Below, in pieces: positions 26,045 to 33,864 of a stretch of DNA of 64,000 bases. The position numbers and the translations under genes were made by a program. Numbering within the stretch: position 1 is the stretch's first letter; each line of letters starts with the position of its first letter. This stretch comes from Bradyrhizobium liaoningense (GTDB lineage: Bacteria > Pseudomonadota > Alphaproteobacteria > Rhizobiales > Xanthobacteraceae): NCBI RefSeq assembly GCF_018130955.1, contig NZ_JAFCJM010000016.1:62001-126000 (forward strand), in the 5' to 3' direction. The notes under the pieces are model-generated. The model saw nothing but the letters and a program-made list of their open reading frames with translations, was not told the DNA's origin and made no database searches.

Positions 26045-27601
26045 ATGATGCATCGGCTTTCCAGAATCTTGGCGGCATTGGGCGTTGCAGCCAGCCTGAT
26101 GGCATCAGCGGTTCCCGCAGAGGCCGCAAAGCGCGTCGCGCTTGTCGTCGGCAACAACGAGTACAGGAATGTCCCAAAGCTGCTGAAGGCCGTGAACGAC
26201 GCCCGCACCATGGGCGACACGCTCCGCCAGCTCGGCTTTGCCGTGATGGTGGCGGAGAACCAGAACCGCCAGCAATTCGCCGAGACGCTGCTCGCCTTCG
26301 ACAAGGCGATCGAGCCAGGCGACACTGCGTTCTTCTTCTACGCCGGCCATGGTTTTGAGATCGCAGGGCAGAACTACCTGCTGCCGACCGATGTGCCGGC
26401 GGCGACCGAAGGCCAGGAGGAGCTGGTGCGCGACTCCTCCATTCTCGCCGACCGCATTGTCGAGCGTCTCCAGAACAAGAAGGCGCGCACCTCGATCCTG
26501 GTGTTCGACGCCTGCCGCAACAATCCGTTCGAGCGCGCCGGCACGCGCGCGGTCGCCGGTGGCGGCGGACTGGCGCCGATGGTGCAACTGCCCGAAGGCG
26601 TGTTCTCGGTATTCTCGGCAGGTCCGCGCCAGACTGCGCTCGATCGCCTCTCCAACGACGACGCCAATCCCAATTCGGTGTTCACGCGCACCTTTGCCAA
26701 GGAGCTGCTGCAGCCCGGTGTCAATCTCGTGCAGGTGGCGCAGCATACCCGCAGGACGGTCAGCGAACTGGCCGACACCGTGAAGCACAAGCAGGTGCCG
26801 GTCTATTTCGACCAGATGGTCGACGACGTCTTTCTGACCGGCACCGCCAAGCCTGCACCGGACAAGGTGGCATCGGATACGCCTGCATCGAATTCGAATG
26901 CCAACGCGCGGCCAGCCGACGCGCCGATGAAGGTCGCAGCCTTGCCGCCGGTCGCGCCGCTGAAGCCGCCGAAGGAAGAATCCCTCAACGCGCCGATCGC
27001 GATGTTCTCGCGCCACAATGGCGGCTGGACCGTGGTGTTCTCGATCGCCGATCCGACGCTCGGCATTTCCTGGCGCATCGGCGAGAGCGGCGACTTCCGC
27101 GAGACCGGTTTCCTCGACACGCTGGACTCGCGCACGCGCAAGCGCATGCCCAATCCGTCGATCGAGCTGCCTGCCGACGCGCAGGCCGCAACCATCCAGG
27201 TGCGCTATGTCGACGCCTCCGGCGACATGCAGGGGCCGTTCCCGATCAAGTTCGACCCCGAGGCCGCCCTGATCCGCGATCAGCGCAAGATCCTCGACAT
27301 GACGTCGAATAGCTGGCTGTCGTTCCGCCAGTTCAACGGGCTGCTGGTCTACTGGTCGCATCTGGTGTCGTATCGCTGCGCAATCCGCGAGGTGAGGATC
27401 GGCATCGACAGCGCGGTCCCCAACCAGGTCCTCCCCATGCCGCCCTGCGACATGCGGGACCCCAGCGCTATCCCCCACAACGCCGCGCTCTACCAGAAGC
27501 TCGCGCCCTCGACGCAGTTCATCTCGGTCGAGCTGACCTATCGCGACGGCAGCGTCTCCGAAATCAAGAGTTTTCGCTCGGCGAACCGCAGCAATAATTG
27601 A
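26045..27601 (+). CDS. Secreted caspase-like peptidase (C14 family, orthocaspase)
   Basis: A 518-residue exported protein with a p20-like caspase domain. A signal peptide (LAALGVAASLMASAVPAEA) ends near residue 27. The catalytic pair is His102 in FFYAGHGFEIAG and Cys157 in LVFDACRNNPF, so the domain looks active. A Pro/Ala linker near 285-325 leads to a C-terminal beta-rich domain (about 330-518; IAMFSRHNGGWTVVFSIADP) of no family known to me. The start ATG 26045 gives a proper signal peptide. It probably acts in the periplasm; bacterial caspase homologs cut after Arg or Lys. The substrate is unknown. Confidence 0.9.
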   Translation: MMHRLSRILAALGVAASLMASAVPAEAAKRVALVVGNNEYRNVPKLLKAVNDARTMGDTLRQLGFAVMVAENQNRQQFAETLLAFDKAIEPGDTAFFFYAGHGFEIAGQNYLLPTDVPAATEGQEELVRDSSILADRIVERLQNKKARTSILVFDACRNNPFERAGTRAVAGGGGLAPMVQLPEGVFSVFSAGPRQTALDRLSNDDANPNSVFTRTFAKELLQPGVNLVQVAQHTRRTVSELADTVKHKQVPVYFDQMVDDVFLTGTAKPAPDKVASDTPASNSNANARPADAPMKVAALPPVAPLKPPKEESLNAPIAMFSRHNGGWTVVFSIADPTLGISWRIGESGDFRETGFLDTLDSRTRKRMPNPSIELPADAQAATIQVRYVDASGDMQGPFPIKFDPEAALIRDQRKILDMTSNSWLSFRQFNGLLVYWSHLVSYRCAIREVRIGIDSAVPNQVLPMPPCDMRDPSAIPHNAALYQKLAPSTQFISVELTYRDGSVSEIKSFRSANRSNN

Positions 27602-27636
27602 GTGCGCGCACCTGCCTGAACCTTGAGTGAACTACC

Positions 27637-27770
27637 CCCGTCATCCTGAGGTGCCGGAGCGTAGCGGAGGCCTCGAAGGGTGAGCGGCCCGGCTGCATCC
27701 CGGCCGTTCATCCTTCGAGGCTCGCCGCGCGATGCTGCGCACCGCACGGCTCGCGCCTCAGGATGACGGG
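27637..27770. repeat. Intergenic inverted repeat, CCCGTCATCCTGAGG type
   Basis: The left end CCCGTCATCCTGAGG and the right end CCTCAGGATGACGGG are exact complements. Inner segments such as CCTCGAAGG and CCTTCGAGG also pair. It fills the space after the caspase-like gene. Confidence 0.8.
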
Positions 27771-27840
27771 TTGACTCTGCTGCGCGCGATGTAGACTGGC
27801 GCTACAATTCTCGTCGAAGATCAATCCACAGAGCCGGATC

Positions 27841-29097
27841 ATGGATGCAACATCAGAACGGCACCCCGCCACGCGCTCCATAAAAGTCCGCTGCTGCGTT
27901 GTCGGCGGCGGGCCGGCCGGCATGATGCTCGGCTATCTCCTGGGGCGCGCCGGCGTCGACGTCGTGGTGCTGGAGAAGCATGCGGATTTCTTCCGCGACT
28001 TTCGCGGCGATACCGTGCATCCCTCGACGCTTCAGGTGATGGACGAGCTCGGCCTGATCGACGGCTTCCTGAAGCTGCCGCATCAGCGCCTGCAGAAGAT
28101 GGACGGCATGTTTGGCGGCACGCCGGTGCGGATCGCCGACCTCGCCCGGCTCGACACAAAATACCCGTTCATCGCCTTCATGCCGCAATGGGATTTTTTG
28201 AATTTTTTGCGCGAACGGGGCCAGCGCTTTTCCTCGCTCAAGGTCATGATGAGCACGGAGGCCGTCGACCTGATCCGCCGCGGCGATGTGATTGCCGGCG
28301 TGCGCGCGAGTACGCCGGACGGGCCCATCGATATCGAGGCCGACCTCACCATCGCCTGCGACGGCCGTCATTCGACGGTGCGCGCGCGGGCCGGCCTCGC
28401 GGTCGAGGAGATCGGAGCGCCGATGGACGTGTTGTGGTTTCGCGCAGCCCGCAAGGGCGACGAGACCGAGAACGTGTTCGCCCGCGTCGAGCCCGGCAAG
28501 ATGATGATCACCTTCGATCGCGGTGATTACTGGCAATGCGCCTATGTCATCGCCAAGGGGCAATACGAGACGGTGAAGGCGAGGGGACTTCAATCCATGC
28601 TCGACGACGTCGTCCGCATGGCGCCGATCCTCAAATCCGGAATTGCCGAGGTCAAGAGCTGGGACGACGTCAAGCTGCTGACCGTTGCGATCAATCGCCT
28701 GAAGCGTTGGACGCAGCCGGGGCTCCTGTGCATCGGCGACGCCGCGCATGCGATGTCGCCGGTCGGCGGTGTCGGCGTCAATCTCGCCGTGCAGGATGCG
28801 GTCGCGACCGCCAATTTGCTCAGCGACAAGATCAGGACCGGCTGTCCGTCCGAAGACGAGCTCGACGCTGTACGGCGCCGCCGCGAATTTCCGGTGAAGA
28901 TGACGCAACGCATGCAAATGGTCGTGCAGAACAACATCATCAGCGGCGCGCTCAAGTCCGGCAACGAGCCGTTGAAGGTTCCGCTCGTGGTGCGCCTGAT
29001 CACCGCGCTGCCCTGGCTGCAGGGAATTCCTGCACGCTTCATCGCGCTCGGCGTGCGGCCGGAGCACGTGCATTCGCCGATCGCGAGCATGCCCTGA
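27841..29097 (+). CDS. FAD-dependent monooxygenase/oxidoreductase (PHBH/UbiH fold)
   Basis: A 418-residue flavoprotein of the aromatic-hydroxylase group. The Rossmann dinucleotide motif VVGGGPAGMMLGYLLGRAGV (20-39), the DG motif in LTIACDGRHSTVRARAGL, and the ribityl-binding CIGDAAHAMSPVGGVGVNLAVQDA are all intact. The substrate cannot be assigned; related enzymes hydroxylate phenols or ubiquinone precursors. It is preceded by the inverted repeat at 27637-27770 and stands alone on its strand. Confidence 0.92.
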   Translation: MDATSERHPATRSIKVRCCVVGGGPAGMMLGYLLGRAGVDVVVLEKHADFFRDFRGDTVHPSTLQVMDELGLIDGFLKLPHQRLQKMDGMFGGTPVRIADLARLDTKYPFIAFMPQWDFLNFLRERGQRFSSLKVMMSTEAVDLIRRGDVIAGVRASTPDGPIDIEADLTIACDGRHSTVRARAGLAVEEIGAPMDVLWFRAARKGDETENVFARVEPGKMMITFDRGDYWQCAYVIAKGQYETVKARGLQSMLDDVVRMAPILKSGIAEVKSWDDVKLLTVAINRLKRWTQPGLLCIGDAAHAMSPVGGVGVNLAVQDAVATANLLSDKIRTGCPSEDELDAVRRRREFPVKMTQRMQMVVQNNIISGALKSGNEPLKVPLVVRLITALPWLQGIPARFIALGVRPEHVHSPIASMP

Positions 29098-29278
29098 CAA
29101 GCTGCACTTCGGTAGGGATAACGGCGCGTTAAGATCCGCGCCGTGCGTTGCGTGCGTGCAACAGCGCAAACGGATTCGAAGCGCGCGTGTCGCCGATCTC
29201 GCCGCTTAACTTTCTTGATTCAAATTTGAGTAAGAACTGTCTGTGAGCGTGCGCCCATCTGAGGATAAGGGGTGTACC

Positions 29279-30052
29279 ATGCGTACCAAGTTGATTGCTG
29301 CCTTCGCCTGCACGACCGCGCTCGTCACAAGCGGCGCTGCCTCCGCCGCCGATCTCGCCGCGCGGCCTTACGCGAAGGCGCCGCTCTACGCCGAGCCGCT
29401 ATTCAACTGGACCGGTTTCTATGTCGGCGGTCACATCGGCGGCGCCTGGACCAACCAGCAGTGGATCAACAGCGCCAACACGACGCTGTTCGGCGACCTC
29501 GGTCCGGGTGAGGGTTTCCGTCAGCGCGGCTCCGGCATCATGGGTGGCGCGCAGATCGGCTACAATTGGCAGGCCAGCAACTTCGTGTTCGGCCTCGAAG
29601 GGACGATCTCCGGGCTCGACAACCGCGGTACCGTGAACAACACGGTGTTCGGCCTTGGCCTCGACGACCAGTTTAGCTGGCGCACGAACGTGCTGGCGAC
29701 GATCGTCGGTCGCGCCGGCTTCGCCGTGAACAACAACCTGTTCTACGCCAAGGGCGGCTATGCCGGCGCGAACAATCGTCTCTCGGTCGTCGACAATGTT
29801 CCGGCGACCGGCTCGGGCGGTCAGACGCACTGGGCCAACGGCTGGACTGTCGGTGCCGGCTGGGAATACGGCGTCACCCGCAACTGGATCGTCGGCGTCG
29901 AGTACAACTACGCCGCTTTCGTCAGCCAGACCTACCAGCTCGCCGGCACGGCGGCGGGCACCTACGCGTTCGACGCAAAGCCCCGCGACATTCAGTGGGC
30001 CGTGGTCCGCGCGAGCTACAAGTTCGATGCACCGGTCATCGCGCGTTACTGA
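29279..30052 (+). CDS. Omp25-type outer membrane beta-barrel protein (porin A)
   Basis: A 257-residue small porin-like barrel of the Omp25/OmpA_b-brl family. A signal peptide (RTKLIAAFACTTALVTSGAASA) ends before ADLAARPYAKAPLYAEPLFNW, the standard mature start, followed by TGFYVGGHIGGAW. Strands alternate to the aromatic C-terminus FDAPVIARY. It is about 8 strands. AAGGGG stands 8 bases before ATG 29279. A strong terminator follows, shared in sequence with the other porin loci downstream. Confidence 0.93.
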   Translation: MRTKLIAAFACTTALVTSGAASAADLAARPYAKAPLYAEPLFNWTGFYVGGHIGGAWTNQQWINSANTTLFGDLGPGEGFRQRGSGIMGGAQIGYNWQASNFVFGLEGTISGLDNRGTVNNTVFGLGLDDQFSWRTNVLATIVGRAGFAVNNNLFYAKGGYAGANNRLSVVDNVPATGSGGQTHWANGWTVGAGWEYGVTRNWIVGVEYNYAAFVSQTYQLAGTAAGTYAFDAKPRDIQWAVVRASYKFDAPVIARY

Positions 30053-30088
30053 GATTTTCTGAAGAAGTCTGGTCACTGCCAACAACTG

Positions 30089-30119
30089 AAGGCCCCGGCA
30101 TCGTCCGGGGCCTTTTTTC
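30089..30119 (+). terminator. Rho-independent terminator of porin A
   Basis: AAGGCCCCGG, loop CATCGT, CCGGGGCCTT and TTTT form a textbook terminator 37 bases past the stop. The stem and loop recur at 31262, 33077 and 33812 on the opposite strand. Confidence 0.92.
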
Positions 30120-30134
30120 TTGGGCGAGGCGACC

Positions 30135-30905
30135 TCAGGCCATCACGGAAAAACCGCCGTCGACGGGGATCGCGGTGCCGGTGACGAAGTTCGAGGCTGA
30201 TGAGGCCAGGAACACCGCAATGCCGGCAAAATCGTCAATGTGGCCCCAGCGGCCCGCGGGCGTACGCGCGAGCACGCGCTCGTGCAGCCCTGTGACCTGC
30301 TGGCGGGCGCCGCGGGTGAGGTCGGTGTCGATCCAGCCCGGCAAAATGGCGTTGACCTGGATGTTGTCGGGCGCCCAGGCATTGGCGCAGGCGCGCGTGT
30401 ACTGCACGATGCCGCCCTTGCTCGCCGCATAGGCCGTCGCGAAGCTCGCGCCGAAGATCGACATCATCGAGCCGATATTGATCACCTTGCCATTCCCGGA
30501 TGCCTTCAACGCCGGATAGGCCAGTTTCGAGCACACGAACGCGCTGGTGAGGTTGGTGTCGATCACCTTGTTCCATTCGTCGAGCTCGAGCTCGTGCGGC
30601 GGCTTGCGGATGCTCATGCCGGCATTGTTGATGAGGATGTCGATCCGGCCGAGCTCGCTTCCGACGCGATCGACCATCGCGGCGACCGCCGTCTTGTCGG
30701 TCACGTCGGTCGTCACCGCCATCGCCCTGACGCCACGCTGCTTGAGGTCCGCGACCGCCGCTGCGGATTTGGCTTCGTTGCGTCCGACCACGGCGACGTT
30801 GGCGCCGGCGTCGGCGAGCCCGTGGGCCATGCCGAGCCCGATGCCGCCATTGCCGCCGGTGACGATCGCGACCTTGCCGCGGAGATCGAACGAGCTGGAT
30901 GTCAT
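30135..30905 (-). CDS. SDR family oxidoreductase
   Basis: A 256-residue short-chain dehydrogenase/reductase. The cofactor motif TGGNGGIG, the NNAG strand (INNAGMSIRKP), the catalytic Ser in INIGSMMSIFG and Tyr-x3-Lys in YAASKGG, and the family ending TAIPVDGGFSVMA are present. An NADP preference is not certain. ATG 30905 has AAGGGAA about 9 bases upstream. It is convergent with porin A and follows a small membrane-protein gene after 20 bases, probably as one operon. Confidence 0.93.
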   Translation of the reverse strand: MTSSSFDLRGKVAIVTGGNGGIGLGMAHGLADAGANVAVVGRNEAKSAAAVADLKQRGVRAMAVTTDVTDKTAVAAMVDRVGSELGRIDILINNAGMSIRKPPHELELDEWNKVIDTNLTSAFVCSKLAYPALKASGNGKVINIGSMMSIFGASFATAYAASKGGIVQYTRACANAWAPDNIQVNAILPGWIDTDLTRGARQQVTGLHERVLARTPAGRWGHIDDFAGIAVFLASSASNFVTGTAIPVDGGFSVMA

Positions 30906-30925
30906 GCTGTCATTCCCTTTTGTTC

Positions 30926-31111
30926 TTAAGTTGTTGCTTGCCAGATCAGCACCAGTCCGAAGCCGGCCATGGCGGCGCCATAGCCGGCCCATTGCAGTTG
31001 CGCGATCATGAAGCTCGATCGGGGCCAGGGAAACGTGCCCGTGCCTTGTCCGATCCAGAGCAGGCCTATGGCGAGCGCGAACAGGCCTGCGATCAGCAGA
31101 AATCTGCGCAT
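30926..31111 (-). CDS. Small two-helix membrane protein
   Basis: A 61-residue protein: RRFLLIAGLFALAIGLLWIGQGTG as first helix, PWPRSSFMIAQLQWAGYGAAM and AGFGLVLIWQATT as second. The start ATG 31111 has an excellent GGGGAGGA 4-5 bases upstream. It sits 20 bases before the SDR and likely shares its transcript. No function is known to me. Confidence 0.75.
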   Translation of the reverse strand: MRRFLLIAGLFALAIGLLWIGQGTGTFPWPRSSFMIAQLQWAGYGAAMAGFGLVLIWQATT

Positions 31112-31261
31112 GTGTCCTCCCCCAAGCTCTTTTTGTCCAAGGTCTGTTCTGTCGCGGTGCGGAATCGCCACTCATTCATGGCCGGCCGTGCCGCGAAAAC
31201 CTGGAGCGCAGACTATCCGTAGCTCCGGTGCGGATACAATGGCGTCAGTGCTCCAGTCTGA

Positions 31262-31291
31262 AAACGCGAAAGCCCCGGACGTTGCCGGGGC
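31262..31291 (-). terminator. Terminator of the double-barrel porin gene
   Basis: Minus-strand GCCCCGG, loop CAACGT, CCGGGGC followed by TTTCGCGTTTT. It lies 61 bases past the stop and resembles the terminators at 33077 and 33812. Confidence 0.8.
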
Positions 31292-31352
31292 CCTCGGGCT
31301 TCATTTCCGGATCGGGATCGGTCCGGTATCGGTGCTTGGGTCAGTACCTTTA

Positions 31353-32885
31353 TCAGTACTTGGCGACGACCGGGCTGGTCGAGTTGAAGCGATAGACCAG
31401 CGAGGTGCTGATGGTCTGCACCCACGGCTTGAACGTCACGACATCGCCGGTCGGGCCGCCACCGAAGGCGGGACCGAAAGAGGCGGGCAACTCGACTCGG
31501 TCATAGAACGCCGAGCGGTATTCGGTCTTCATGAACCAGCCCGGCGCGGAGACGCCGAGAATGTTGAGGCTGTTCTCGACACCGCCGCCGACGAACCAGC
31601 CATTGCGGTGGAACGACGGCGTCGTGACGACGTCCACGAGACCGATCGCGTTCTCCAGGCTGGAGTGGCTTGCGCCCGACCAATCCGATCCCGAATAGCC
31701 GGCGTTGACGTAGGACAGCACGTTCGGCGCGACGAGATAGCCAAGCCGCACGCCCGCAGCGTAGCTGGTGCGAAGCCTTTCCTGACCCTCGGTGATCCGG
31801 CCGATGAAGTTCGGATCGCTGATCGAACCTTTGAGATTGCCGAACTGGGCGTCGGCGAACACACCTGCGACCCAGGTGCTGTTGAACTGCCTGTCGTAGC
31901 CCAGGCCGACGGTCCCGAACCAGCCATTGCCGCCGAGGCGCTGGTCACGCACCACCACGCCAATGGGTGGGTTCACCACGCCGCTGTCAGCATTCCAGAT
32001 ACCGCCGCCGCCGCCGCCAAAGACGTGGAAGCCGGTCCAGTTCGGACCTGCTGCGAGGCTGGGCGCCTTGGCGTAGAGGTGCGTGGGAGAGCCCGCGGCC
32101 GCCGCGGTGCCCATGTCGTTGAACCGATAGACCAGCGACGTGCTGACAGTCTGGACCCATGGCTTGAAGGTCGCCGCGTTGCCCGTTGGAGCGCCGCCAA
32201 ACGCCGGGGTAAACGTTTCGGGCAGAGTGGCGCGATCGTAATAGGCCGAACGATACTCAGTTTTCATGAACCAGCCGGGCGCTGCGACCCCGAAGATGTT
32301 CAGGCTGTTCTCCACGCCGCCTCCGACAAACCATCCGCTACGACGGAAGGATAGCGTCGTGAATGTGGCAAAGCCGCCGCCGCCAGGGGGCAGACCCATG
32401 AACGTGCTGCCCGACCATTCCGAACCGGAGTAGCCGGCATTGACGTAAGAGAGCACGTTGGGGGCGACCAGAGTTCCCAGCCGCACGCCCGCTGCGTAGC
32501 TTGTGCGAAGTTTTTCCGTGCCTTCGGTGAAGCGCGCTGGATCGGCGATGGAGCCGTGGATGTCGCCAAACTGTCCATCCGCGAAAACGCCGGCGACCCA
32601 GGTCGGCGTGACCTGCCAATCATAGCCGAGACCGACGGTGCCGAACCAGCCGGTGCCACCGAGCCGCTGGTCGCGTGTGAGCGCCAGTCCACCCGGCGAC
32701 GTCACTGCGTTGCTGTCAGCGTTCCAGAGCCCGCCGCCAGCTCCGCCGAAGACGTAGAACCCGGTCCAGTTTGCGCTCGGCGCCAAGGCAGGGGCCTTCA
32801 CGTAGGTCTTGGCCGCGAGATCGGCCGCGGTCGCCGCGCCCGATCCTGCGGCGACGGCTGCAAGCACAATCACCAACTTCTTCAT
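31353..32885 (-). CDS. Double Omp25-type beta-barrel protein (two barrels in one chain)
   Basis: A 510-residue protein made of two successive Omp25-type barrels. The signal peptide MKKLVIVLAAVAAGSGAATA is followed by ADLAAKTYVKAPALAPSANW and barrel 1 to about residue 265 (TSLVYRFN). A short joint DMGTAAAAGSPTHLYAKAP then leads into barrel 2, which starts at the point where a mature porin would (AAGPNWTGFHVFGG). It ends STSLVYRFNSTSPVVAKY. Long blocks are nearly identical between halves, for example GWFGTVGLGYD, SYAAGVRLG, NVLSYVNAGYSGS and PGWFMKTEYRSA. It arose by in-frame tandem duplication. Fold in the membrane: two 8-strand barrels or one larger pore. Confidence 0.92.
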   Translation of the reverse strand: MKKLVIVLAAVAAGSGAATAADLAAKTYVKAPALAPSANWTGFYVFGGAGGGLWNADSNAVTSPGGLALTRDQRLGGTGWFGTVGLGYDWQVTPTWVAGVFADGQFGDIHGSIADPARFTEGTEKLRTSYAAGVRLGTLVAPNVLSYVNAGYSGSEWSGSTFMGLPPGGGGFATFTTLSFRRSGWFVGGGVENSLNIFGVAAPGWFMKTEYRSAYYDRATLPETFTPAFGGAPTGNAATFKPWVQTVSTSLVYRFNDMGTAAAAGSPTHLYAKAPSLAAGPNWTGFHVFGGGGGGIWNADSGVVNPPIGVVVRDQRLGGNGWFGTVGLGYDRQFNSTWVAGVFADAQFGNLKGSISDPNFIGRITEGQERLRTSYAAGVRLGYLVAPNVLSYVNAGYSGSDWSGASHSSLENAIGLVDVVTTPSFHRNGWFVGGGVENSLNILGVSAPGWFMKTEYRSAFYDRVELPASFGPAFGGGPTGDVVTFKPWVQTISTSLVYRFNSTSPVVAKY

Positions 32886-32888
32886 TTC

Positions 32889-32906
32889 GATTCCGAGCCT
32901 CGAATC
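32889..32906 (-). promoter_or_regulatory. Hairpin over the ribosome-binding region of the double porin
   Basis: On the mRNA GATTCGAG and CTC-G-GAATC pair with one bulged base just before the ATG at 32885. The likely SD (GGAA) is inside the stem, which could limit translation. Confidence 0.35.
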
Positions 32907-33076
32907 CAGCGTGAATCCCTGCTCGTTCAATATGCGAGTTCCAACGCAAAGGCTGTTGCCAGTCGGTCACATACGCAACCCGCTCGCACGGCCTGTCGCG
33001 ACGCACCCGGACTCGTCCGCCAGCCGGGACGCGCCCGCACCCTGCAACACCGGAACTGCGGCTTCCAACCCGCAAC

Positions 33077-33106
33077 GAAAAAGCCCCGGACGATGCCGGG
33101 GCTTTC
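33077..33106 (-). terminator. Terminator of the truncated porin relic
   Basis: Minus-strand AAAGCCCCGG, loop CATCGT, CCGGGGCTTT and TTCG. A perfect ten-pair stem 26 bases past the stop at 33132; the same loop as at 30089 and 33812. Confidence 0.85.
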
Positions 33107-33131
33107 CGATTGTCAGAGACGGAAGGTCGGA

Positions 33132-33668
33132 TCAGTACTTCGCGACCAGGGGGGCGCCCCAGTTGAAGCGGTAGACCAGCTCGCTGCGCACGCTGTGCTC
33201 GCGGATCTTCTGGTCGGTAGAGAAACCGGCTGACGTAGTGGTGCCGAAAAGGACTGGGTTAACGGTCGCTCGGTCGAACTCCGAATAGCGGTACTCGGTT
33301 TTCCAGAACAGGCCCGGCAGGATGCTGGTCAGAGCATACTCGTCGCCGGTGCCGATGAACCAGCCTCCTTTGGTGAAGCCAGGTGCCGTGAGGGTGGGGA
33401 TCGCGGCTCCGGCTTGGGTAAAATCGGTCGATTTCCAGTGGCCCTGGGTGTAGCCGCCCGAGACGTAGGTCAACAATTGGGGCAAGACTAGGTAGCCAAC
33501 ACGACCGCCGACCGCCCACTGCCAATCTTGCTTCTGCTGTCCGTAGAGTGGGCCACCGGCCGTGCTCAGGTCACCGTGCACATCCATGAAGTCATAGTCG
33601 GCGAAAGCGCCGATCACCCAGTTGTTGAACTGGTAGTCGCAGCCGCCCTGAACACTTAACGGGTTCCA
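33132..33668 (-). pseudogene. 5'-truncated Omp25-type porin relic
   Basis: Only the distal part of a barrel is left: from WNPLSVQGGCDYQFNNWVIGAFADYDF to the normal end LVYRFNWGAPLVAKY, about 178 residues. The usual signal peptide, ADLAARPY start and first strands are missing. Upstream of 33668 the frame stays open, but it reads Arg-rich, non-porin sequence through to the neighbouring porin's terminator. The remaining strands keep glycine and aromatic spacing, so truncation seems recent, and its terminator is intact. Without a signal peptide it should not reach the outer membrane. Confidence 0.8.
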
Positions 33669-33811
33669 GGAAGATTGCTGTAGCCGATCAGTCACAGTCC
33701 GGAGGGTGGCGTGTCGTCTACGACGCCGCAATCGGGCGTTGGGTGTCATTGCCGGGATTCTGAGTAAGGCCGGATGAAGGGGTGCAACAGGCAGGACTGG
33801 CGCAGATAACG

Positions 33812-33842
33812 AAAAAAGCCCCGGACGATGCCGGGGCTTTTT
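33812..33842 (-). terminator. Terminator of porin D
   Basis: A perfect 12-bp stem, AAAAAGCCCCGG with loop CATCGT (minus strand) and CCGGGGCTTTTT. It lies 23 bases past the porin stop. Confidence 0.9.
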
Positions 33843-33864
33843 GACGTTTGAGATCGAGGTCGGA

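Noticed and set aside
29215..29230. TTGATTCAAATTTGA before porin A as promoter or operator
   Set aside because: The 10-bp symmetry is short and no -10 box at proper distance could be picked.
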